A stretch of 64,000 nucleotides of DNA from JANXQG01 sp963824275 (GCA_963824275.1 CAWGOT010000001.1:1-64000); one strand, 5' to 3'; counted from the stretch's first letter, positions 29,909 to 39,819 are shown. A program made the numbers and translations. Notes: generated from the sequence alone by a model not told the origin.

Positions 29909-30313
29909 CTAGGCCCCGTGATACGTCGCGTAGCATCGCGGCGTTTCCCAAAGCCGCACCTCCACGACCGGAAAACCCTTGGCCGCGGTGACCTCGAAAA
30001 GCAGCCGGGCGATGTTCTCGGCGGTGGGGTTGTCGTCCAAGAGATACATCGGTTCGTCGAGTTTCTTCAGCAACTCCACCGCCGGGTCGTGGCGGCAGAG
30101 GATCATGCGGTGGTCCAGGTTGTCATCGACCCAGGTGTTCATCACCGCTTTGATCTCGCCGAAGTCCAGCACCATCCCCCGCTCGTCGAGTTTGGACGAC
30201 TCGAGCGTAATCAGCGCCTTGCCGTTGTGGCCATGCAGGTGCCGGCACTTGCCCTCGTAGTTCAAGAGGCGGTGTCCATAGCAGAAGTCGATTTCGCGGG
30301 TGACGTGGAACAT
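29909..30313 (-). CDS. queD: 6-carboxy-tetrahydropterin synthase / QueD-PTPS family
   Basis: 134 residues from ATG 30313 (MFHVTREIDFCYGHRLLNYE). Zinc-ligand histidines appear as YGHR and RHLHGH, with the catalytic Cys in GKCRHLHGH. MVLDFGEIK, NLDHRMIL, NPTAENIA and VRLWETP complete the T-fold family pattern. QueD converts dihydroneopterin triphosphate to 6-carboxytetrahydropterin in queuosine and other deazapurine synthesis; a pterin-synthase role is the alternative. It starts 5 bases after a DUF4058 remnant. No other queuosine genes are in the window. Intact. Confidence 0.8.
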   Translation of the reverse strand: MFHVTREIDFCYGHRLLNYEGKCRHLHGHNGKALITLESSKLDERGMVLDFGEIKAVMNTWVDDNLDHRMILCRHDPAVELLKKLDEPMYLLDDNPTAENIARLLFEVTAAKGFPVVEVRLWETPRCYATYHGA

Positions 30314-30318
30314 GGTTG

Positions 30319-30588
30319 TCAGTCCCCTTTCTTCCCTAGCACCGTTCGCATCCACTCGGAGAGGGCTGCATCCAGCGGCGGCTCGACCGGCCGGCGGTAA
30401 TTGAGGGCATAATCGTAGCCGGATCGGTCGTACGTCTTCGTGAACGCCGCTTGCAAATCAAGCTGCACGTCGGCGTCACCACTGGCAAGTGGCACGGGAA
30501 TCGCCGGCAACCGGTCGCGCAGGGTCCAGGCATAGACGGCAACTTTCGGCAGGCGTTCCGTGCGGCAGATGTTCGTGGGGCTAGGCAT
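30319..30588 (-). pseudogene. DUF4058 remnant (internal deletion)
   Basis: 89 residues from ATG 30588. MPSPT joins directly to the C-terminal third of DUF4058: RLPKVAVYAWTLRDRLPAIP, DVQLDLQAAFTKTYDRSGYD and a DAALSEWMRTVL end. These align with the full-length DUF4058 protein at 36968-37759 (ATVYRWTVRDRLPTIPIPL; DLQAAFATVYDRARYD). The MPSP start matches the MPSPFPGMDP start of the intact family, so about 170 residues appear deleted in between. It is in line with queD, 5 bases upstream. Confidence 0.6.
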
Positions 30589-30856
30589 GGAATCGATTCT
30601 AATCGGTTTGCCCAAAAAAGTTAAGGCAACGGAGTGATTTCCATCTTACGAGGGGGCCGTTAGTATCTGCGCGGTAATCCGTGGCCGGAGAGCGGAAATC
30701 CGTGGAAACTGCGGCTGGCCGGCGATTGGCGGCGAGCCGTGAGTGAGTTTGTAACCTATTGGTATTTAGCGACTTACGATCGTATTGTGGATCGCAGTTT
30801 GCGTTGGAATGTTTCTTGCTAGGGAAGCTGCAACCGAACGAGGATCTATACTGCAC

Positions 30857-30952
30857 GCGGGCAGAAATGAGCCGTTGGAGTCCCGGCTTTAGCCGGAAAC
30901 CTGCCGGACAAACCGCCTAAAGGCGGGACTCCAACGGCTCATTTCTGCCCGC
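30857..30952. repeat. Palindromic element upstream of hydrogenase operon
   Basis: Arms GCGGGCAGAAATGAGCCGTT... and its complement ending ...TCATTTCTGCCCGC are near perfect over about 29 bases each. An inner CGGCTTTAGCCG and CGCCTAAAGGCG form further stems. It lies in the otherwise empty 30589-31003 gap before hydC. It may be only a dispersed element. Confidence 0.7.
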
Positions 30953-31003
30953 GCAAACTATAACTAGCCGTTTCAGCGACAGGCTTCAATGACAGGGGAC
31001 ATT

Positions 31004-31599
31004 ATGGCTTTGGACGAAAAGTGTCTGGAATGCCAGGAGGCCACGGAGGAGGAGCTTCTGGCCCGGCTCGATGAGGTTTTGGCAGAATATCCGAGGTCCC
31101 CGGGCGCTGATTCCGGTGCTTCAGATCGCCCAGGCCATGTTCGGCTACCTGCCGGAGACCGCCCTGCGGAAAATCAGCCATGGCCCTGGGCAAGCCGTAT
31201 AGCGAAGTGGCGGGCGTGGTCGGCTTCTATTCGTTCTTCACGACCGTGCCGCGGGGCAAGCACCTGGTGCGGGTCTGCCTGGGCACGGCCTGCTATGTTC
31301 GCGGCGGCAAGCAGGTGCTGGCCGCGCTCCGCGACCTGCTGCGGATCGAAGTCGGCGAGACCACGCCCGACCGGCAGTTCTCGCTGGACGTGGGCCGCTG
31401 CTTCGGGGCCTGCGGCCTGGCCCCGGTGATCATGATCGACGACGACGTGCATCAGCGGGTCAAGCCGACCCGCCTGGGACGAATCCTCGACGACTATCGC
31501 CAGACAGGTGAGACGCCGGGCAGTGAATCAGCGGATGGCAGTATACCAACGGATGGAAGGGCCATCCCCGCAGGCTCCATCCCAGGAGAGAACTCATGA
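31004..31599 (+). CDS. hydC: [FeFe]-hydrogenase subunit HydC / NuoE-like [2Fe-2S] protein (frame breaks)
   Basis: ATG 31004 with AGGGGA upstream. The N-terminal helix ELLARLDEVLAEY leads, after breaks near 31100 and 31172, to ALIPVLQIAQAMFGYLPE, then EVAGVVGFYSFFTTVPRGKH. The thioredoxin-fold [2Fe-2S] ligands follow as CLGTAC and CFGAC. This is the NuoE/HydC family (electron-transfer subunit carrying one [2Fe-2S] cluster). The stop overlaps the hydB start (ATGA). Because the operon ends in an H-cluster protein, I call it hydC rather than nuoE. Confidence 0.75.
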
Positions 31600-34500
31600 C
31601 CCAGATCATCGCCACACCGCAGCAATTGAGCGAGCTCCGCGACCGCGTCCGGGCCGAACAGGCCGCCAAGAAGGCGGCCGGCCACAAGCAGGTCCGCATC
31701 TGCATGGGCGCCGGCTGCATCGCCTCGGGGGCCGCGCAGGTCAAGCAGGCGATCGAAGAAGAACTCGAGCGCCGCGGCATCCACGACGGCGTTTCGGTCA
31801 TCGGCACCGGCTGCCTGGGCCCTTGCTCCGCCGGCCCGACGCTGATGATCGACGACGTCTTCTACGAGAACGTCAAGCCGCAAGACGGCAGTTCGCTGGT
31901 CAACGAGCACATCCTTCGCGGGCAGGTCGTTTCGCGGCTGACGCACCGCCGGCCCGACGGCCGCAAGGTGGCCAACGCGGCCGAGATGGATTTCTTCAAG
32001 CGGCAGGCCAAGATCGTGCTGCGCAACTGCGGCGTGATCGACCCGCAGCGGATCGAAGACTACATCGCCCGCGACGGCTACCAGGCCCTGGCCAAGGTCG
32101 TTGCCACGAATCAGCCCGAGGAGGTGATCGAGACGATGCGGGTTTCCGGCCTGCGCGGCCGCGGCGGCGCCGGTTTCCCCACCTGGCGGAAGTGGAAGCT
32201 CACCCGCGAGTCGGCGGGCGACGCAAAGTACGTCGTCTGCAACGCCGACGAAGGCGATCCCGGGGCCTTCATGGACCGCAGCGTGCTGGAAGGCGATCCG
32301 CACAGCGTGATCGAAGGCATGGCCATCGCCGCCCACACGATCGGCGCCACGCGGGGCTACATCTACGTCCGGGCCGAGTATCCGCTGGCCGTCGAGCGCC
32401 TGAAGATCGCCATCGCCCAGGCCCAGGAGCGCGGCATCTTGGGCAAGAACATCTTCGGTAGCGGGTTCGATTTCGACCTGGAGATCCGCATGGGTTCCGG
32501 GGCCTTCGTCTGCGGCGAAGAGACGGCCCTGATGACCTCGATCGAGGGCAATCGCGGCGAGCCGCGGCCCCGCCCGCCGTTCCCGGCCCAGCAAGGGCTG
32601 TGGGGCAAGCCGACGCTGCTGAACAACGTCGAGACCTACGCCAACGTGCCGGCGATCATCCTCAACGGCGGCGCGTGGTACGCCGCCTACGGCACGGAAA
32701 AGAGCAACGGCACCAAGGTCTTCGCCCTGGCCGGCGCGATCAAGAACTCCGGCCTGGTGGAAGTGCCCGTCGGCATGCCGCTGGGCGACTTGATCTACGA
32801 CGTCGGCGGCGGCACCTCGTCGGCAAGGAGTTCAAGGCCGCGCAGATCGGCGGTCCCTCCGGCGGCTGCATTCCCAAGCAGCATCTCAACGTGCCGTTGG
32901 ACTACGAGTCGCTCTCGGAGCTCGGCGCGATCATGGGCTCCGGCGGCCTGATCGTCATGGACGAGGATAGCTGCATGGTCGACGTGGCCCGCTTCTTCCT
33001 CGAATTCGTGCAGGAGGAATCGTGCGGCAAGTGCGTTCCCTGCCGCGTGGGCACCAAGCGGATGCTGGAGATCCTCAACCGCATCTGCGAGGGCCACGGC
33101 GAAGAGGCCGACGTCGAGCGGCTGATCGACCTGGGCGAGATGATCAAGGACACCTCGCTCTGCGGCCTGGGCCAGACCGCGCCCAACCCGGTGCTCTCGA
33201 CGATCCGCCACTTCGGCCACGAGTACATCGAGCACATCCGCGACAAGCACTGCCGGGCGGGCGTCTGCCCTGCGCTGGTCTATGCCCCCTGCTCCAGCGC
33301 CTGCCCGGCGAACGTCGACATCCCCGGCTACGTGTCGCTGATCGCCGAGAAGCGCTACGCCGAGGCCCTGCGGCTGCACCGCGAGCGGAACCCGCTGGCG
33401 GCGATCTGCTCGCGGGTCTGCTTCCACACCTGCGAGGACAAGTGCCGGCGGAGCACGCTCGACGCCCCGGTCTCCATCCGCGGCATCAAGCGCTTCATGG
33501 TCGATCAGGAAGTGACGATCCAGCTGCCCGAGGTCCGCGAGAACCCGGCCAACGCGAAGCGGAAGATCGCCATCGTCGGCGCCGGGCCGGCGGGCCTGTC
33601 GTGCGCCTACTTCCTCGCCCGGCTGGGCTACCGGCCGATGGTCTTCGAGGCCGAACCGCGGCCCGGCGGGATGCTCGTGCAGGCGATTCCCGCCTACCGC
33701 CTGCCGCGCGAGATCGTCGCCCGCGAGGTCCGCATGATCGAGCGGATGGGCGTGGACATCCAGACCAACATGTCGCTGGGGCGGGACTTCACGCTCAAGT
33801 CGCTGCGCGGCCAGGGCTACGAGGCCGTGTTCCTCGGCGTCGGCGCGCCGATCGGCGTCGGCCTGGGCATCCCGGGCGAGCACGCCGAAGGCATCACCGA
33901 CGCCCTCTCCTTCCTGCGGACCTACAACCTCCGCGGCTCGGTGCCGGTGGGCAAGCACGTCGTGGTCATCGGCGGCGGCAACTCGGCCATCGACGCCGCC
34001 CGCACCGCCGTGCGGCTGGGCGCCGAGACGGTCACCGTCGTCTATCGCCGCAGCCGCGACGTGATGCCGGCCTACAAGGAAGAGATCGAAGAGGCCGAGC
34101 ACGAAGGCGTGACGCTGAAGCTGCTGACCGCGCCGGTCGAGGTCATCGTGGCCGGCCGACGCGTGGCGGGCATCAAGTGCCTGCCGATGCGGCTGGGCGA
34201 GTTCGACCGCTCCGGCCGCCGCCGGCCCGAGGAGGGCGGCGACGCCTTCGTCATCCCCGCCGACCAGGTGCTGGTGGCCATCGGCCAGACGCTGGACCTG
34301 AAGGGCATCTCCAACGGCATTCGCGCTGGAGACCCGCAACCGCGATTTCGTCCAGGTCAGCCCGGTCACCGGCCAGACCTCGGAGAAGTGGATCTTTGCC
34401 GGCGGCGACGCCGTGAGCGGGCCCGTCTTCGGTGGTCGAGGCCGTGGCCGCGGGCGAGCGGGCGGCCGTGGGCATCGACCAGTACCTGACCGGGCAAGAA

Positions 34501-34718
34501 CCACGCCTTCTGGCGCGAGACCCAGCGAGGTCGACACGTTCTTCGATCCCGACGCCGAGCCGGTCGACACGCCGCGCGAGAAGCTCGACCTGATTCCCGT
34601 CGAGCGGCGGCGGGAGAATTTCGACGAAGTCGAACTGCCCTGGCGCGAGTCGGTGGCCGTCTGCCAGGCCAAGCGCTGCCTGCGCTGCGACTACGGGCGA
34701 CGCGGCGCGGAAGGATGA
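31596..34718 (+). CDS. hydB: [FeFe]-hydrogenase subunit HydB / NuoF-like, fused to GltD-like FAD domain (frame breaks)
   Basis: About 1,040 residues. N-terminal thioredoxin-like [2Fe-2S] domain (ICMGAGC; GTGCLGPCSAGP), then the NuoF core: FMN site GRGGAGFPTWRKWK, CNADEGDPGAFMDR, GSGAFVCGEETALM, and the [4Fe-4S] ligands in ESCGKCVPCRVGT plus SLCGLGQ. From ~540 an additional cysteine-rich linker (YAPCSSACPANVDIPGYVS; CSRVCFHTCEDKCRR) leads into a glutamate-synthase-small-subunit-like FAD/NAD domain (IVGAGPAGLSCAY; VVIGGGNSAIDAA; YRRSRDVMPA). Frame breaks near 32815, 34325, 34425, 34492 and 34525. The expected role is NAD(P)H oxidation or reduction coupled to HydA; the extra FAD domain may add a second nucleotide or electron site. 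Confidence 0.78.
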
Positions 34719-34732
34719 AGGATGAACACACG

Positions 34733-36630
34733 ATGATCAACCTGACGATCAACAACATCCCCGTCGAAGTGCCCGAAGGGGCCACGATCCTGACCGCGGC
34801 CAGGCAAGGCGGGCATCAAGATCCCCACGCTCTGCTACGTGGAAGGACTTGCAGACGATCGGCGCCTGCCGCGTCTGCGTGGTCGAGGTCGAAGGGGCGC
34901 GGAACCTCTGCGCCTCGTGCGCCATGCCGGCCGCGGCGGGGCATGAAGGTCCTCACGAACACCAGCCGCGTCCGCAACGCCCGGCGGGCGGTGGTCGAGC
35001 TGCTGCTCTCGGAGCACAACGGCGAGTGCCAGACCTGCGACCGCAGCGAGGACTGCGAACTGCAGGCCTTGGCCGCCGAACTGGGCATCCGCGAGATCGC
35101 CTACACCGGCGAGCGGACCCGCAAGCGGATCGACACCTCGACGCCGGCCCTGCTCCGCGACAACGGCAAGTGCATCAAGTGCCGCCGCTGCGTGAGCGTC
35201 TGCGCGGAGACGCAGCACGTCGGGGCGCTGTTCCCGCAGAACCGCGGCTTCGAGACGGTCATCGGCCCGGCCTTCAGCCACGACCTGTCGACGCGTGGCC
35301 TGCGTGCAGTGCGGGCAGTGCGCGGCCGTCTGCCCCGTCGGCGCGATCACCGAGCGCGACCAGATCGACGAGGTCTGGACGGCCCTGGACAAGCCCGGCA
35401 AGCACGTCGTCGTGCAGACCGCCCCGGCGATCCGCGCCGCCTTGGGCGAGTGTTTCGGCTATCCGCCGGGCACGCTGGTGACCGGCAAGATGGTGGCCGC
35501 CCTGCGGCGGCTGGGCTTCCACGCCGTCTTCGACACGAACTTCGCCGCCGACCTGACGATCCTGGAAGAGGGCACCGAACTGCTCACGCGGCTGAAGGCC
35601 GCTTTGTGCACGACGGCGGGCAAGCGGTGAGGGCATCACCCTCTCCCTCCGGGAGAGGGGCAGGGGGTGAGGGCAACGTCGCTCAGACAACTCCACACCC
35701 TCACCCTAACCCTCTCCCGGACGGGAGAGGGGACAATCGCTCGGCCCTGCCGATGTTCACGAGTTGCTCGCCGGGCTGGATCAAGTTCCTGGAGCACTTC
35801 CATCCCGACATGCTGCCGAACCTCTCGACCTGCAAGTCGCCGCAGCAGATGTTCGGCGCCCTGGCCAAGACCTATTACGCCGACAAGCTGGGCAAGCGGC
35901 CGGAGGACATCTTCGTCGTCTCGATCATGCCCTGCACGGCGAAGAAGTTCGAATGCCAGCGGCCGGAGATGGACGCCAGCGGCGTCCGCGACGTGGACGT
36001 GGTGCTGACCACGCGCGAGTTGGGCAAGATGATCCACGCCGCGGGCATCGACTTTCAGAGCCTGCCCGACGAAGAGATGGACGCCCCGCTGGGCCTTTCC
36101 ACCGGCGCCGCCGACATCTTCGCCAACACCGGCGGCGTGATGGAAGCCGCCCTGCGCACGGCCTACGAGATCGTCACCGGCCGGCCGCTGCCGGTGGCCA
36201 ACCTGCACGTCGCGCCGGTCGAGGGCCTGAAGGGCGTGAAGGAGGCGTCGCTGCCAGATCGAGGGCGCGCTGCCGGAGTGGAGTTTCCTGGAAGGCGTGA
36301 CGCTGAACGTGGCCGTGGCCCACGGCCTGGGCAACGCCCAGCGGGTGATCGAGGCCGTGAAGCGGGGCGAGGCCAGCTATCATTTCATCGAGGTGATGAC
36401 CTGTCCCGGCGGCTGCATCGGCGGCGGCGGCCAGCCGCGCTTCACCGACAACCAGGTCCGCCAGGCGCGCATCGCGGCCATCTATCGCGAGGACGAGGGC
36501 AAGAAGCTCCGCAAGTCGCACGAGAACCCCGACGTGCAGCAGCTCTACGCCGAGTTCCTCGGCCAGCCCCTGGGCGAGAAGCTCGCACCATCTGCTGCAC
36601 ACCAAGTACACGCCGAAGGAACGGGTGTAG
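34733..36630 (+). CDS. hydA: [FeFe]-hydrogenase catalytic subunit HydA, group A3-like (frame breaks, in-frame insertion)
   Basis: ATG 34733 lies 14 bases after the hydB stop. Order of modules: [2Fe-2S] ferredoxin domain (ACRVCVVEVEGARNLCASC); His/Cys cluster EHNGECQTCDRSEDC; two [4Fe-4S] motifs NGKCIKCRRCVSVC and VACVQCGQCAAVCPVGA; then the H-cluster domain with TSCSPGW, MPCTAKKFE and VMTCPGGCIGGGGQP. Ends HHLLHTKYTPKERV. H2 oxidation or evolution, with bifurcation between ferredoxin and NAD(H) expected for HydABC trimers. A 38-codon palindromic repeat is inserted in frame at 35630-35743. Breaks near 34805, 34850, 34940, 35290, 35600, 36255 and 36587. HydEFG maturases are not in the window. 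Confidence 0.8.
35630..35743 (+). repeat. Palindromic element inserted in frame inside hydA
   Basis: 114 bases (38 codons) built from two inverted CCCTCTCCC / GGGAGAGGG hairpins whose GAGGGGCAGGGGGTGAGGG and CCCTCACCCTAACCCTC arms face each other. It is translated as RASPSPSGRGAGGEGN ... PHPHPNPLPDGRGDNRS between GGQAV and ALPMFTSC. Those flanks would join directly without it. Other copies of the same family lie in intergenic DNA. Confidence 0.8.
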
Positions 36631-36640
36631 GCGCATTGAC

Positions 36641-37066
36641 ATGAACATCCACGTCGAATGTTCGCACTGCCGCCACGTAAATGTCATCGACGCGCAGCCG
36701 CATCGCGACTTTTCCTGCGAACGATGTCGGAGCCCGCTGAGCCTGTGCCCACAATGTTGTCAGCCGCGGTCGGTGGGAGCGGTAATCTGTGTTGAATGCG
36801 GCTTTCTTTCTTCGAGGTGGGTCTGCTTGGACCACACGACAAGTTTCTTGCGGTTGAAGCAGAGCCAGGACTCGGCGAGGATACGGGCTATTGCCGGCTG
36901 GCTTTCGGAAACGCTCGGCTCGAGCGGCGGGACCGCCGCAGCCGGGAGTAGGGCCCGCACCTCACGTTTACGGGACTTGCCTTTTTCGCGGCGGGAGCAG
37001 CCCTCGCATCCACTCGGCGTCCTCATCCCGTGGCGGCGGCTGAAGGTCGACTTCATAATTGACTGA
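36641..37066 (+). CDS. Zinc-ribbon protein, unknown
   Basis: ATG 36641 follows the hydA stop by 10 bases. The N-terminal ~60 residues carry four CxxC pairs (CSHCRH, CERCRS, CPQCCQ, CVECGF), typical of double zinc ribbons. The rest (to 141 residues) is basic and low in pattern. It overlaps the 3' end of the convergent DUF4058 gene by about 98 bases, so the true protein may be shorter or the 3' part fortuitous. No function is assigned. Confidence 0.4.
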   Translation: MNIHVECSHCRHVNVIDAQPHRDFSCERCRSPLSLCPQCCQPRSVGAVICVECGFLSSRWVCLDHTTSFLRLKQSQDSARIRAIAGWLSETLGSSGGTAAAGSRARTSRLRDLPFSRREQPSHPLGVLIPWRRLKVDFIID

Positions 37067-37759
37067 CAGGTCGTAACGGGCACGGTCATAAACCGTGGCG
37101 AAGGCGGCCTGCAGATCCAGCGGCACGTCCGGATCTGCTCCCTTGAGCGGAATGGGGATCGTCGGCAGTCGATCGCGGACCGTCCAGCGGTACACGGTTG
37201 CCCTAGGCCAACGTTGGCGGCGGCTGATGATCGCGTAGTAATCGCCCGGCGGAAGCGGGCTCGACATTGGCAAGCGAGCCCCGCCGCGGAGAAGGTCCAG
37301 TTCGACCAGGTGTGACGAACTGTGCAGCACTTCCTCACGTTTCTGCAGGTACTCCCGTCGTCCGTCGCCGCCGGGCCGCTTGTTGGACGGCGACAGTGTC
37401 TCCAGCACCGTCACGACTTCCATGGTCTCCTGCCGGCGGATCAGCAGATAGGTCTCCCGCCGCTCTTCCGGAATCGGCAATTCACACTCGAATGGTTCTG
37501 GAGAAGTAGCCGGCGCGGCCGCCACCGCCGTACCACCCGCCGTCTCCCCCGTCCACAACACGCTGACGTCTGGACGACGAAACAGCGGATCCGCCTCGCC
37601 GGGAGATTCCACGTAAACCCGACGCTCCACGCGCACGAAGTACCGCGGCGCGAGCCGTGGCGACAAGGCATCGCGGATGGCCGCGTTCAAACTGTAATGA
37701 AAGTCGTCCCATTCCTGAGACTCCAGAAAAGGGTCCATTCCTGGAAATGGCGAGGGCAT
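36968..37759 (-). CDS. DUF4058 family protein
   Basis: Start ATG 37759 (MPSPFPGMDPFLESQEWDDF) with GGAGG 8 bases upstream. 263 residues, the usual family size. Family features: the MPSPFPGMDPYLE-type start, RRPDVSV, a YLLIRRQETMEVVTVLETLS segment with SPSNKRPG after it, REYLQKREEVLHSSSHLVEL, and RDRLPTIPIPLKGADPDVPL. The domain has a PD-(D/E)XK-nuclease-like arrangement in my reading (DVSV ... EVVTVLE ... SPSNK), but its activity is unknown. Intact. A truncated paralog lies at 30319-30588. Confidence 0.8.
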   Translation of the reverse strand: MPSPFPGMDPFLESQEWDDFHYSLNAAIRDALSPRLAPRYFVRVERRVYVESPGEADPLFRRPDVSVLWTGETAGGTAVAAAPATSPEPFECELPIPEERRETYLLIRRQETMEVVTVLETLSPSNKRPGGDGRREYLQKREEVLHSSSHLVELDLLRGGARLPMSSPLPPGDYYAIISRRQRWPRATVYRWTVRDRLPTIPIPLKGADPDVPLDLQAAFATVYDRARYDLSVNYEVDLQPPPRDEDAEWMRGLLPPRKRQVP

Positions 37760-38162
37760 CGAAAAAACCTCCACGCGGCAAGAGTCTAGCTCACACGCTT
37801 GTTCCCACCGGCTTCATTGTACCGCGAGGAGCCCGGTAGCGAAAACTAGCCCCCAAATCTGCCAAAACCCCCCTTTTCGGCAGAACCTGCCCGATTACCA
37901 AGCTGACCTTGCCTCCTCCCCGGAATGGCGGTAGACTCGCCCCTGCATGGCTTTGGGGCTGTGCATGTCGTTGTAAGTACTTTTGTTTTAACGGTTTAGG
38001 TGTTGCGGCGACAGGCTGGCCGGGTGCCCAGTGGGGCGTTTTCCCACCGAGCTTGCCGCTTGAAGTTCGATTTTGTTGTCAATCATTTTGCTTGCATTGG
38101 AAACTGGGGCTTTTAGAATGGATTTTAGGCCCCGGTTTCCCCAGTTTCAGAGGAGAGCGCTG
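37760..38162 (+). promoter_or_regulatory. Intergenic region with hairpin and possible promoter for downstream small genes
   Basis: A hairpin with arms GAAACTGGGG and CCCCAGTTTC spans 38099-38150, just before the start at 38163. A weak promoter-like pair, TTGCAT (38092-38097) and TAGAAT (38114-38119) with 16-base spacing, overlaps it. No gene is seen in the rest of the gap. Confidence 0.3.
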
Positions 38163-38522
38163 ATGAAACGGGCGATCTTGGGGCTGATGGTGGGGGCTGG
38201 CGTTGTGACCTTGGCTGTCTGCCTGTTGGACCGTCGCTAGGAAGTGATGGCCCAGCACGTCGTGCCGTATCCGCAGACCAGTCCGCAACCCATCGGCGGC
38301 GGCGAGTTGATCGCCGTGCCCTCGCCGATGGGAGACAAAGGGCAAATGTTGACGGTCCTCGATCCCCGTCAACAGACGATGGGCGTATACTGGATCGAGG
38401 CGGGCACGGGCAAGATCACCCTCCGCAGCGTTCGCAACATTCGCTACGATTTGCTGATGACGGACTTCAACGGCGACAATCCCTTACCGCGGGAGATTCG
38501 TCTGCAGTTGGAACAAAGGTAA
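38163..38522 (+). CDS. Small exported protein, in-frame TAG after signal peptide
   Basis: ATG 38163 has GAGGAG about 8 bases upstream and begins a clear signal peptide (MKRAILGLMVGAGVVTLAVC). An in-frame TAG at 38238-38240 is followed, in the same frame, by MAQHVVPYPQTSPQPIGGGE and a ~90-residue domain (AVPSPMGDKGQMLTVLDPRQ; ATG 38247). The AQH start of the second part is what a signal-peptidase cut would give, so I think it is one gene with a nonsense change or compensating base errors. Translation from 38247 alone is the alternative. It ends 6 bases before the HTH gene. Function unknown. Confidence 0.5.
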
Positions 38523-38528
38523 ACCTTC

Positions 38529-39757
38529 ATGGCGCAGAAGTACTACAACTCCGCCGAGGCCGCCAAGATCCTTGGCGTTTCACCGGCCGAGATCAACGAC
38601 ATGGTCCTCCGCCGGGAACTCTACGGATACCGCGACGGGGCCGACTGGAAGTTCAAGCCCGAGGACATCGAACGCGTGGCTGCCGAGCGCGCCGAAAGCG
38701 GGCACGAGGTCGAAGGCGACAACGTGCTGGCCAGCGAGATCGAGTTGGGCCAGTCCGACCCCGGAATGTCCGGCACGGTGATCGGGGCCGACAAGAACGC
38801 CTCGCCCGCCGAGAGCGACATCCATCTCGCGGACAGCGACGTGAAGCTTAGCGACGGCGCAGCAAGCCCGCCGAGAGCGATCTCAATCTGCTGGAAAGCG
38901 GCATCGACCTGGCCGGGTCCGAAGCACGTCGGCCGACGGCAAGAAGGGCGACGCCGGCGCGAAGGGCTCGCAGTTCGAAGACCTCGACATGACGTTGGAC
39001 CACGACCTCACGCTGGAAGACAGCAACGTCTCGGTTCGCCGCAGCCAAGCCCGCCGCCGCCGGCGATTCGGCCGTCGATCATCAGCGGCAAGAAGCTCGA
39101 AGACGACGACCTGGTGCTCGGCGGCAGCGGCACCGGAAGCGATATTTCCATCGGCGGCGACAGCGGCATTTCGCTCGTCGATCCGGCCGATAGCGGCCTC
39201 TCCCTGGAAGCGCCCTTGAACTTGAGCGGCGGCGAAGAGTCGCTCGAACTGGGCGAAGACGATCTGCTGGGCATGGCCTCGGACATCGGCGGTTTCCGGT
39301 CTGAAGGGCGAGGACGACTTCCAACTCACGCCCATGGACGACCTCAGCGACGGCGAGGACTCCGAAAGCGGCTCGCAAGTCATCGCCTTGGATACCGAGG
39401 GCGAAGGCGACGAGGCGGCCACCATGGTCGCCAGCGGCGGCACGCCCGTGGCCGCCATGCTCGACGAAGATCTCGGGGCTGAGTCCGCTGCTGCGTGCCC
39501 GATGGCTGCCACCGAACTCGGCCTGGCCGGTCCGGAGGACGCCTTGGCCTTGCGGCTCGTCGGCCGCCGCGCTGCCCGAGGCGCCGTATTCCGTCTGGAA
39601 CATCATCAGCCTCGTGTTGGTTTCCATGCTCTTGATCCTCGTGGGCATGATGATGTACGACTTGCTGCTGAACATGTGGGGGTTTGACAAGCCGGTCAAA
39701 CCGAACCCGTTCGACTCCTACCTCATGGATATGATTATCAACTGGTTCGAGAAGTAA
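38529..39757 (+). CDS. HTH (excisionase/MerR-like) protein with acidic centre and C-terminal membrane helix (frame breaks)
   Basis: MAQKYYNSAEAAKILGVSPA begins a winged-helix excisionase-type DNA-binding domain (GYRDGADWKFKPEDIERVAA). The middle 250 residues are acidic and Ser/Gly/Asp-rich (SDISIGGDSGISLVDPADSG). The C-terminus has a membrane helix (YSVWNIISLVLVSMLLILVG) and ends MDMIINWFEK. Frame breaks near 38865, 38925, 39045, 39300, 39525 and 39560. The combination of a DNA-binding-type head and a membrane tail is a recurring planctomycete layout as I recall. I infer a membrane-tethered regulator or scaffold. Confidence 0.55.
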
Positions 39758-39819
39758 GACGAACGCGAACAAGCCCAGCGGGCTGGAAGCCCGTGTCACG
39801 GGAAGAAAGGACTCAGGTC

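Noticed and set aside
32795..34672. Long minus-strand ORF opposite hydB (about 625 codons)
   Set aside because: It is a high-GC antisense shadow with no recognisable domains; the plus strand shows clear NuoF and GltD motifs.
31004..36630. Complex I fragment (nuoEFG)
   Set aside because: The third gene has the three H-cluster motifs and no other nuo genes follow, so a HydCBA hydrogenase is the better call.
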